Assembly: GCA_029204225.1 (NCBI GenBank)
Contig: CM055096.1
Location: forward strand, 33,672,571-33,736,570
Source: Diphasiastrum complanatum
Taxonomy: Eukaryota > Streptophyta > Lycopodiopsida > Lycopodiales > Lycopodiaceae
DNA length: 64,000 bases
Reading direction: 5' to 3'
This document shows positions 1 to 12,200 of this stretch, piece after piece. Position numbers and translations under genes: made by a program. Position 1 is the first letter of the stretch. Each line of letters begins with the position of its first letter. Under the pieces are notes generated by a model. It was not told the origin of the DNA and made no database searches. It saw nothing but the letters and a program-made list of their open reading frames with translations.

Positions 1-115
1 AAGCATTTTTTCAAGTGAAGATAAATGATTAGATTGGTCACGATTTGACCCTCATTGAAAAATAGGGGCTAAAACATTTATCATGACAGTACCGTTTTGC
101 TTGTTTTCTTTGCAG

Positions 116-268
116 TGACCACATGTGCAGCGGCAACTTCCGCTCTTGATATGCTCAGACAAAATAAAAACCGATTTGACCTAGTTATAAGTGATGTGTA
201 CATGCCAGACATGGATGGTTTCAAGCTTCTTGAGCTTGTTGGACTGGAGATGGACCTTCCTGTCATCA
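116..268 (+). CDS. Receiver-domain exon of type-B response regulator
   Basis: Acceptor tttgcag at 109-115 and donor gtaagt at 269. It starts with two bases of a split codon and ends with one base of the next. It encodes [15 protein letters not shown] followed by the phospho-acceptor loop [12 protein letters not shown] and ends in DLPVI. The first Asp of that loop is the expected phosphorylation site. Confidence 0.9.
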
Positions 269-3200
269 GTAAGTGTGTAGGTTTGGCTGCTCTAAAGAGA
301 TGTTCAACGGTTTAACAAAAAAGATTTGTTAGCATTTTCTCAAGTAAGATGTTCCAGAGACGAATAAAAACACGACATAGAAGAGCTTCAGGAGAGAACT
401 ACTATTTTGTCATTAAGTTATGAAGTTGAGAAGTAGGATGGTATAAGGTATCTGTTAAAAGAAATGAAACTTCTCCTTTCACGTTGGAACATAGAATTGT
501 GTTCTGAAGCGTAAATTGCTTGATTGAGTTGATTATGCAAAATATTTGCTGTAGTTTATCAAAAAGCATGCGATAGTATAAAGATATATCAAATACTAAA
601 TTTCTTTTTTGTAGCATATGATAAACGTCTGTTTACAACTGCCCTCCAGACTCCATTCAAATCTGTTGTGTCCCTAATTTGGAGTCTTTTTTTATGAAAG
701 CTTGAAGAAAATGATTCTCATATTGCTAGCTGTGTGTTGGGAGTTACTTTGAATGACGTGCTTGCTACTAATTTTTGTTCTTGGCCTCAGAATGAGTCTA
801 GGAACAAATTCTCACTCTGCAACTTCATCAGTGGCAGGCGTTGAGTTTCATTAGATTAAGAAAGTGATGACCTTATACAGCTTTTCTGGTCAATACTTGG
901 AGAAAAAGGCTAGATGAAGACAGAAAAATGGGATAAACCTGCAAGAGCATGTTGTAATCAACACCTAGATACACAGAAGGAAATAAGTGGAAATCTGACA
1001 GTAACAAAAACCAATTTTCTAAATTTTCAGCTGATGGTAGCTTTGTTTTGAAAATATTATGCATTTGAAGGACTGCAGGCAGGATGTAATTTGCTGTCCT
1101 TTTGTGAGTGTCCCGTGCTTTTATTATGTGTATTTTTACACCTTCTGACAAACTGCCTCTTCCTGAGCATTGCTATCATATAGACCTGATCAATGTAGAC
1201 GTAGTATGTATCCATGTTCTCTCACAATGTCCAAATCACTTTCTTTGTCCCTTTGAACTCAAAGTGTCTAACCGCAAGCACAATCATGAATGATGCTGCA
1301 CATTTTATTATCAGCACCTTTTAGTTGTCCAGATTATGTCAGATCATATCCTGCTCTGTAGTCTGGGGGATTCTGGGTTTGAATCTCAGACTGAAAATGG
1401 GTGATGAGATAATCAATTTACAAGTGAATCAGCTATTATGGCTTATTCAGATGTCATGTTTGCCTTTCTACAAGCTTTTAGACTAGTTTCGCTTCTATGT
1501 TTCCTTCTCTTGACCCTTTTACGGCAATGTTCATTTTCAAGAAAATCTTAAAATTATTCATCACTGCAGTGATGTCAACTGATGGAGAAACAAGTGCAGT
1601 TATGAAGGGAATCACACATGGTGCTTGTGACTATCTATTAAAACCTGTTCGATTAGAAGAACTGAAAAACATATGGCAGCATGTTGTACGAAAGAGGAGG
1701 AATGAGGGCAAGGATGTAGAGCATTCTGCCAGCATTGAGGACAATGAAAGAAGTAAGAGGTTTATCGAAGATAATGAGCAGATTGGCCCTTTAATTTCAA
1801 AGAAGAGAAAAGATGTGAAGGAAGAGGACGACGACAATGATCAGGAAACAGATGACCCTACGGCCCCGAAGAAAGCTAGGGTTGTGTGGTCTGTGGAACT
1901 CCATCAACAATTTGTCGGTGCTGTCAATCAGCTGGGAATTGACAGTAAGTGCCTTGTACTGAAAGAATCTTTCTCATTAACTATGCTAATACATAGGTCC
2001 TGTTTCAGATTATAAAGCAGAGTTTTCTCAAACTATCTTGGTCTGCTCTTTAAGTTTCAAACTTTGCTGCATTTATGCAAAAATATCTCTTGATGGAGCT
2101 TAGCACTTACATTTTCGTGATAAATGTTGGAGTATGATTCTTTTCTTAGAGCATCTGTTACAATTTAGTGCATCACAAAGCTTTATATGATAGATGCTCT
2201 CAGTCCGATAGGTTACTAAATGTTACGTAGCAGGATAGTGAAATCACTGAAATGGTTCATCTTTTAAGGGGAAATCTGTCTATTCTCTGATACAAATTTA
2301 TCTTATTTTTGTCTGATGATTCAAAACTCTTAAAAACTGATTTGTCACGTCTTTGCCACAGAGGCAGTCCCAAAGAGAATACTTGAACTGATGGGAGTCC
2401 AAGGTCTTACGAGAGAGAATGTAGCAAGCCATTTACAGGTACCACCATCTCCTCTTGTGCTTCTGGAAAATCCGAAACATTTAAGTAGTTATGTGCTGAT
2501 TTATGACTGCTACTAACTTCATAATTTGCATGCTTTCAAAATTAGACTATCTTCTGTTCTTGCTATCTATTTATAGTTATGTTCACCTTATATGTAGTTT
2601 TGCATTGATGCATATGTTCAATCACCATCTAAACATGACTCAACAACTCCTTCAGAAGTATCGCTTATTCTTGAAAAGGCTCAGTGTTGCTCCGCATCAC
2701 AATCCTGTCAACCTACCTTTTTCTGGAGGCCAGGAATCGTCTGGAACTAATGATCTACGCTCTCTTACAACATCTGGTCATTTATCAGCACAAGCTTTGG
2801 CATCTGTTCATTCAGGCATTCCAGGCACTCTTGACAGTTCAGTTTGGTTACAATTAGCTGCACTCCAAGGTAGCAACTATGGTTCTGTAAGACAAAGGCC
2901 GCAGACACCATGGTTAAATGCTCAAGGAAACATTGTTCAGGCTCTTTCTGGAGGGGTTGATATAGATCACGTTGCTCAAACACAGCAAATAGCTGCTCTT
3001 GGTCAACAAGGCCTTTTGGTAGATAATTCAGCAGGAAAGAACTCAATGCAGAATCAGGTTTCTTTAAATCAACTTGGAAGAATGAGGTCTATGGCAAGCA
3101 TTGGGGATAGCGATTTTGATATTACAGGTAGCACTGCTTTGATGAGGCATCTGCTACATCAACACCAAGTTCAGAACAAAAGTGTTGTAGGCCCAAATTT

Positions 3201-6200
3201 ACCTGTGGGCACATTTTCAGGGCAAAACATGATTCCAGTAGAGATCAACTCTCATGTAGTTCAGTTGCCTAAAACTGGCAGCGCGAATTCTTGTTTCAGC
3301 AGCCAAGCTGGGAGTCTAGATCTAAGTTCTAGTGGTATGATTCCTGACAGTTGCATAGGCGTCAGGGGGTCTTCTGTTTCTCATGAGCTAGATAGCTTTC
3401 TAATCGCTTCCAATGCTGATAGCAAAAGCCACTGTTTATCAGGTGCTGATTTTCAAGCTATAAATGGTACGTATGCAAACACCCAAGTAGCTCCGACTGG
3501 CTTAACTGCTGCTGTGACTGAGTCGGGTACTCACCTTGTTAGCGTGAATGACAACTACAATTTACAGGCTATTGGGGGACCCAGGCCAAACTTCAGTGTC
3601 CTAGGAAATCTTAGTTGCAGAATCGGACCAGGCAGGCAGCCGAGGAGCTCAGGGTGGCAATGTCAAAATGCTGTTCAAGATCCTGTACAACCTTCACATC
3701 CCTTCGAAAGTACTTTCCATAGCCAAATCCTCAATGCAAATCAAGATATGAGTACTGTTTTTGGACAAAATCAAGAAGAGTACTTTGAGCTCCCAAGACC
3801 TGGTTTGGATTTCCCGAGGAATGCAGAGAGTAGTTATTCTAGACCTCCATTCAAAAGTACGTGTACAAAAATAGAGCAAGCCATTACAGAAAGTAATCAT
3901 AAACCAAAGGAAGAGTGGATGTTAGACTCTGCAAGCAAGAAGTTAGAAAGTGCAGTATCTATGTTCAGGGATTCATCGTCAGATGACCTAATGACACTCT
4001 TTATGAAGCAGGTATGACTGCTATTCTTTAGAAATAAATTTACTGAAGGAAAACTGTGGTTTACTCATTTCTTTCTAACTTGGTGATTCGTCAGTGGAGT
4101 AAATATTATTCACGTGTCTTGAAGTTGGCACAATCTATAACCAACTCAAGTGTAATTTGGTGTGCTTATTCATCTAGCAATGATAGACTGCCTTGCTTCT
4201 GATCTAGATAAGCTACATCATTGTTGGAAAAGTAACTGTCACTCTTTTATTAGTTTTTGTACCTTGTACTGCATATATGTTTGGAAGCCTTAATTCAGGG
4301 AAATCCGAATTGTTATCCAAAAGGACCACCTTGTTAAGCCAAAGTCTAATGAGATAATGCAGTAGCTCAATAGCACCCCTACCTTCTTGAAGTTTATCTA
4401 TGTTAATCATAGTGATCAGGGAGCGGGAACGTGTTCCAAAATGAGAACAAAAACATCCCCGAGAAAATGGAAATGGTAATAGGAAGCTAGAACAGGAATG
4501 CCAAGTTGACATAGTAACGTATTGTAAATACATATACATACACAAAAGAACTTCAAATATTTACATATTTTATTTTGGAGTTACACATTGTCACTCAAAT
4601 AATGAGTAGTGTATTTTGGTAGGCGCAGTATTTTCGTGCAAAGCTACCCTCTCACATATTGTGGATCTTTGTGCACTCCTAGTTGGTCAATCTTTAGAGT
4701 GTGTCAAATGCTTTTTAAAAGTCCCAAAAGGCTATTGATGAATACTTTGTCTCGCTTTTGAAACAGCTCTCAATGTGATCAAACAATACATTCTGGAATT
4801 CTTTCTTCGAAATTTTACATGTTCTAAACATAACCCTTATAGATTCCAACAAATTACTGTGTTTTTTTCCAGTTTATTTCCCATAGCTTTTCCAAAGTAT
4901 GTTCCCATCATGATGGTCCTATAGTTGGAGTGATTGTCCTCTCAAACATGCCTTTCGACCACTTATTGGGGAACATCTTTCAAAAGTAAATCACATGATT
5001 CTTCATTGTAAAAGAGCTACCACTTCTTTTTCATCTTTTATTAGTTTTTTTAAGCTTTCTTCCACATTTCCGTTACACTAATTTTTTTCTCTTGTGTGTA
5101 GGCTTGTCTCTTCCTCTTCTTTGCTTATGATAAAGCTTTGTTGCTTCCACCCTATTGACACTATGTTTGATCCTACTTCAGGCTCTTTGCATTTTTGGTC
5201 AGATCAAGTATTTTATCGAACTGCCCCCTTCTATGCTCGCTGAAATTGAAGGATTTTTCCATGCTTAAAATGATTGCTTTTCTAGAACCTTAATATTTGG
5301 GTTGTCATTGGCCGTGGGTTCGTGGTATAGTTGTAGGTTGTCTGCTAAGTATGTGGTATGTTTTTGTTGCTTGGCAGAGCAATTGGATCTTGACATAGTG
5401 GCGGCAATTTTCACATTAAACTTCAACAGAAATGGGTAGTGGTCTGATTTTAGATAAAGAGATCCCACTTTTGTATTTACAATAAAATAAGCGCCTTGAA
5501 GGAGGCTAAGCATATAATCTACCATCCTTTCCCCTTTCATGAATGAGCCAGTAGGTCATCGTCATAGAGCATTACAAGTACGAGATTCATGTGCAGTATC
5601 CACTGTTCTTAATTCCTTGCCAAAGTGTGTAATAGTGGTCAACATTTCTTAGACAAGCTTCTCTAGGTTGATGCGGGCAGTGAAAAATTCCACTAACCAA
5701 GGCGAGTTTCTTGCAACATCATATAGTATCAATTGTTCACACCCTGTTTTGTCAATGAAGTCGCTCGCTCATCAATATGAACTTTCCTTGTTTGAATTAG
5801 CAATGCCTTCGAGCTCAAATCATCAAATATCCTCACTATATGAATTCTTGTACTCGTAAAAGGTGAAGACTTTTGAAGTAAAAGGTCATATTGCTAGGAA
5901 GATTTTGTGCTACTTTGTCTCAGTTTTCATTTCAACATGTTGATCCTTTAGCCTTTGGATCATATTTGCCAACCTTAATTTGTTGTCAAGCAAATTGTGA
6001 ACATAGCAGAACTGCTATAGTAGTAACCTTTACGTTCAATGCTAAGTAAAGATGGTAACTATCGGTTTTTGATAGCTTATATGCTTTGAAGGAGGCTAGG
6101 GCCAAACTTAGAAGCTTTGTGCAAAAGGGATCATTCAATAAGTATGTGCTATAATTGAGAGGATCATATAGCCGTACTTTTTAGATACTAGCGGCTATGA

Positions 6201-9200
6201 AGGTGGAATATTCTATCCATAATTCAAAGAGAAAGCACATGAAGCATCAGTTGGAGTTGGCTGATGAAAGCTAGGACTTAAGAAAGGCTATCACTTTAGC
6301 CAAGAGGATGGAGTGTAACTTGGGTTTCCAAAAAAGGGGAAATTTCTTAGGAACAAGGACAAAAGATAAAAGAAGATGGATGATACCAGGAAGAGTCGTA
6401 AGGGCAAAAACCAAAACAATATCAACTTAAATGTAGGAATCCAGAATCAAGACTATTCATTAACACAAAGTATTCTCAAAGAGAAGAGAGAGATGGTTAG
6501 ATGACCCTCTTGTAGAAACTTGTGGACAGCCAATATGAACAGTAGATTGCTTAACAAAAGTGTGTCTCATACAAATGAATGGCTACATATAAGTAGTCCA
6601 AGATGGCTATCTACGTTCATGACTGTTTGCTGTCCAATAACTTAACTAATGGCTATCTAGCTACCATAAGTTACATAAAATAATCAAGTACCCCGAATAA
6701 CAAGTTAGGTACTTAATTCACATGTATAGGCCCTTGGTGGACCCACGAGTCCCTACAAGTTAGTTTCATACTAACTTGGGCCTAAAATATAAATGACCAT
6801 GGTTACACAGATCTCGACCTTTTGGGTCATAGTAACCTATGGCTTTTACATCATTTACATTTATTATTCTAACACCCTTCTTAAATGAAAATGACATGTA
6901 GAAATGACATGTATTCACTAAGTAAGAAAATCAGCATGTTGCTTTAAATTTAAAGCTTCACAAAGAGCTTTAAATCGAACTCTAGGCAATGCCTTAGTGA
7001 ACACATCTGCAATATTATCCTCCGTGGGACAATATTCAAGCGTGATGTCGCCATTATGAAGCTTCTCCCGAACAAAGTGATAGTGGATCTCGATATGCTT
7101 TGTTCTTGCATGAAATATTGGATTTCGTGCAATGGCAATGGCACTTTGACTATCCGTAAATAGGAAAGTAGCTGAGGGCTGGCCATGCTTCATATCGACA
7201 AGTAATTGTCTCAGCCATATACACTCCGTAGTGGCTGAAAACGTTGCTCTATATTCTGCTTCACTTGAGGATGTAGCAACGGTGGGCTACTTCTTGCTTA
7301 GCCAAGAAACTGCAGAATTTCCAATGAAAAAGCAATGACCACTAGTAGAGCGTCTAGTGTCTTGATCTCCACCCCAATCCGAGTCACAAAAACCAGCCAA
7401 ACATGCATCATCACTAGAAGGATAAAACAGACCAAGTGTTTTACTTCCTTGAAGATATCAAAGGATCCTCTTCAATGCTTTCCAATGTGATGTCAACGGA
7501 GCATGCATGAATTGACTCATGAGGGAAACACTATAAGATATGTCTGGTCTTGAGTTGCATAAGTAAATGAGACTTCCAACCGCTTGACAATATAGTGTAG
7601 TATCAAATGGTTCACCACCACTTTGATTACTTAACTTCAGGCCCGTCTCAATTGGTGTAGCAACTGGCTTGCAATCTTCCATTTTGAAACGCTTCAAAAT
7701 CTGCTCAATGTACCGTTGTTGGGTAATGAAGATTCCAGCCTTTCCTTGCAAAAACTCAAGACCAAGGTAGAAATGCAATTGGCCTAACCCTATGAATGAT
7801 ATATAACCTATCTAGAGTAGCCTACACACGTGGCAACATGGATTCACATGCGTGGAACCCACCTATGTACGAATTTACATGGTCAACTCTGTTTGTTGGA
7901 TAAATGAATACTTTAGAAGTGTCTTAAAAATTTAGTTACAAACAAAAAACTTTTGAGACTCTAATAGAGAATGATGTCCATGAAGAATCTTTCACCACCT
8001 CTTAAAAGATCCCTTACAAGTTGTTCCATAAATGTGTCTATATACAGGTAGCACACTTCAAAACTATACATCATACCAAGCTATGAATTTCAAGGCATCT
8101 TGTGCACTTGATGGTATACCAATTAAGTTATTAGGTGCATAAATAATGTTGCCAAATTCAACTTGCCTTGCTTGATTCATATGGGTGAGCCTTGATGGCT
8201 CCATCAAATGATGATGATAAACTCAGATGTATGCATGACATAAAGCGTAGATTCACTAGGACTGTTAGAAAACCCACGATCACAAAAGTATGTGTGTATC
8301 TTTTGATACCACATCCTTGGGGGAACCGCTTCTCTGAAAAGAAGACTCGTGCCTCATCTAAATCAGTAGAATTTGCTGATTTTTCTGATTTTGCTCTTAC
8401 ATCTATTGAGGATAGTGCAATAGAACCTGTTTTTTATGAGCAAGCCAGAGGAGTAAAATGTTGGGAGGACGCGATGAAAGAAGAGTATGACTCACTCATA
8501 AAGAACCAAACATGGGTTCTTGTTGATCTTCCACATGGTAGAAAGCAATTGGCTGTAAATAGGTTTATAAGATCAAGTACAAGTCCGATGGTACTGTTGA
8601 AAGGTACAGGGCAAGACTTGTTGCCAAAGGTTATGCGCAAAAGGAGGGATTGATTATGAGAAAACTTTTGCACCTACCGCACGAATAACTACCGTAAGGA
8701 TAGTCACTGCTTTGGCTGCCCATCATGGTTGGCGTATGCACCAACTTGACATAAAGTCAGCCTTCCTCAATGGTGATCTTAATGAGGAAGTTTACCTTCA
8801 GCAACCTGCTGGTTTTTTGGTTGCAGGTCAAGAAGACAAAGTGTGTCTTCTCAAGAAGGCTCTCTATGGACTAAAACAAGACTTTGTTGTCCTGCAAAGT
8901 CTGCAACAGCCATTTAGGGACTAGTTTAGGCTGTCCAACAACCTTACTTTGATCAACGCTTTGCTGTCCAAAGTGATCTGAATTGCCAACACTTTGCTGT
9001 CCAAAGTGCTTTGAAATTGGACTATGCTGTCCAAAGTTTTCAACAGGCCGTTCCTCTTCATAAATCTGCTCCTCTTGATGAATTATGGGTTGTTCGCTTG
9101 AAGAACTAGTGGGCTGTCCATTAGAGGATGATGGCAGTCCCTCCTCTTCAACATTAGATGGTGATACCAAATCATACCAAACTTCATAAGGAGTCAAAAT

Positions 9201-12200
9201 CTTCAAGGCTTTAGTCGGACACCGATTACTAATGTATGCCGCTGTAATAACCGCTTCAGCCCAAAACTTGCGCCCTTTGCCTTAAGCATGCAACGAGCCA
9301 TCTCCATGATTGTGCGATTTTTTCTCTCGGCAACACCATTTTGTTGCGGTGTGTAAGGTGTAGTCATTTGATGTAGAATGCCTTTGCTTTGAAAAAACGT
9401 GCTGAACGTACTTTTAATGTATTCCCCTCCTCGGTCGGTACGTAGTATCTTCAAAGTATGCCCAAATTGATTTTCTATCATAGCTAGAAAATCAAGTATG
9501 CATCCTTCGCATACATGTCCTTCGGGATGCTCCATATTTGGAATGCCTTCCACCGTGTTGAATTTCTTCAACATATTCAAACTTCCAAAATTGAGGTGCC
9601 CGTACCTCGCATGCCATAGTTTAGCCAACTCCAATGCATGTGAATTAGTAGCAACAAGACCAAAGGATGTCAAAGCTTTAGGTTCATAAATATCCAACAA
9701 AAACAAACCTCCTCGCAATGTTCCCGAAGCAACAATTAAAAGTGATCTCTTTGGGTCTTTTATAAGAAATTTGTCTTCTTTAAATTCTACAATCAATCCT
9801 TGATTCATGATTGTAGAGACCGAAATGAGATTTTTCTTTATCTTAGGAACATAAAGTACATTTCGAATGTACTTTTCTTCTCCATTGGGAAGAATGAGTG
9901 GTATAGATCCAATGCTTTCAATTGGATAGGAGGTGTTGTCAACACCTTGACCTTGCTTCCATCTTTGATTTTCATAAGCTTTGTGAAGACGTCTCTATGG
10001 TGAGTCATATGGCGTGTAGCTCCGCTATCAATCACCCAATCAATGGAAGAAAAAACAGCAACCTGCAAAGCTGAAGTAGTGCTGTTTTATGCTGAAAAAC
10101 CAGCAAGTCGAGAAGTGGTAGAAATCTCATTTTAATTAGAAATGAGATTGTTAGTGACAAAAGCAAAATCACCATTGAAAGAATCATCCTCCTTTTGATG
10201 TTCTAATGAAATCATGGCTGTATTTGTATCAATACCTTTCTCTTTATCCTTAGTAAGCTTCTTCCTACATTCCTTTATGTGGTGCCCAAACTTTTTACAG
10301 TAATGACACTTACCCTTCTTTTTGGATCCTTGATCTTGGCCTTCCTTGGATTTTTGATCCTTGGAAGAAGAAGGCTTACCTTTCCACTTGCCCTTGCCTT
10401 TGCCTTTGGTGAAGAAGGCTTGATCTTCTTGTTCACCAAAATTAATCCTTGTTTGCTCTTCTTGGAGAAGTAAGCCAACAAGCTCTTCAAAGGAGAGATT
10501 GGTTGTCCCCTAAGAGATATGCTTAAAGTAGACACAAATGGAAGATAGGAATGAGGAAGTGAATTAGGAGTAATTGAAACAAATTGAGAGTTCTCGACAA
10601 TTTCGTCAATGCTAAGAAGCTCTTTATGAAGATCCTTGATCTTCATTAAGTGATTTGAAAGCGTATCACCCTCTTGCATCGTCAATGTTGAGAGTTCATT
10701 ACGTAGAAAAAGCACTTTCGCCGTATTCTTCACTTGGAACATCTTGGCAAGTACTTCCCAAGCACTCTTGGAAGTCTTGCATGATCGAATGTGAGGTAGG
10801 ATTGATCTCTTCACGGATAGCGCTATGACCGAATGTGCTTGTGCGTCACGTCGATCCCACTTCTTTTGTTCTTCGTAAGACACCTCCACATATGTTCAAG
10901 AAGTAGCTCTTGACGGTGTAGTAGGTGCCAAACTAGGTGGCCTCTGTTCATCACCACTTACAACTTCAAACAAACCTTTAGCAATAAGGAGGTTTTTGAT
11001 CATGTAGCACCACAAGGAGAAATTAGTTCCATCCAACCTATCTTCATTGAACAAAGAACCTGTAGATTCAGATTCTTTAGCCATTTCTGAAAATTCAGCT
11101 AATAGTAGGTGGGAAAAACAGATTTTAGGCCAAAATCTACTAAAAAATCAGCAAGATCAAAGCTGAATTAATGAGCACTATAGATTGCAATACACCACAT
11201 GCAATAGCTCATTCACAAGAAGATATAGGTAGCTGTATTTTGTTGAAATAATAGAATACTAACTAATATGCAGGCTTCCAATGAAGCCAAAACCACAACC
11301 AGAACCTTTGTGGTAAAATGGTGTGCACTCACTGTGCTAATGGAGCAGATGGTAGGACCTTCTTCCAGGCTCAAAAACAGAAAAATTTCAGCCACTAAAA
11401 ATGTGTCAAAAACACATTTGTCTTCAAGGTAGATGGGCACCCTCCTCCAAGAAGAAAATCTGAAATTTGAAGCATGTAATCTGATTTCAATCACATGAAA
11501 ACTAGTTGAGCATGGGCGCCCTACTGCTGGCTCCCAAATGAGTGGAGGTTCCAAGCTTTTCCCTGCAATTTCCTGCACAAAAAACAAGGAGCCGAACAGT
11601 TCTCTCTTCACAAAAATCAGAAAAATAGATTGCATCTTCTAATGACGGAGTTGGCATTGGACCACAAAGATCGTTATGTACAAGATCTAGTACATGCTTT
11701 GTTTTTATGAACCAAAAGAGGAGAAATGTGACTGCCTATTGGGTGCCCTCCAGCAAGCAATCAATTCTGAAAAATGGCTCTGATACCATGTAGGAATCCA
11801 GAATCAAGACTATTCATTAACACAAAGTATTCTCAAAGAGAAGAGAGAGATGGTTAGATGACCCTCTTGTAGAAACTTGTGGACAGCCAATATGAACAGT
11901 AGATTGCTTAACAAACGTGTGTCTCATACAAATGAATGGCTACTTATAAGTAGTCCAAGATGGCTATCTACCTTCATGACTGTTGGCTGTCCAATAACTT
12001 GACTAATGGCTATCTAGCTACCATAAGTTACATAAAATAATTAAGTACCCCAAATAACAAGTTAGGTACTTAATTCACATGTAGAGGTACTTAATGTCAG
12101 CTGTTTATAGGGAAGAATGCATAGCATTTTGAATAAGATGACCAAGCTAAATGGTACCTCTCCTACATTTCCTTACCTAGCTGTAACTTTTTTAAGTTTG

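Larger units (their letters stand above)
6432..12083 (-). mobile_element. Ty1/Copia LTR retrotransposon (Copia-A), antisense in host intron, defective
   Basis: Reading on the - strand: 5' LTR 11789-12083 (truncated), tRNA-Met-type primer site 11775-11788, gag from 11084, zinc knuckle, protease, integrase, then an interrupted RT, RT C-terminus and RNase H ending at 6918, polypurine tract 6875-6882, 3' LTR 6432-6874. The order gag-PR-IN-RT-RH defines Copia. Coding parts have frameshifts and stops (for example CAG to TAG in the RNase H region near 7290), integrase lacks an internal block, and RT is replaced by an inverted segment (7787-8880). It lies wholly inside the last intron of the response regulator in the opposite direction. 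The 5' LTR is cut at its outer end, so no target duplication can be scored. Confidence 0.9.

Noticed and set aside
2503-2655. Apparent N-terminal extension of the long response-regulator exon
   Set aside because: Lies between a donor at 2439 and an acceptor at 2655; the conserved SHLQ-KYR join shows it is intron.
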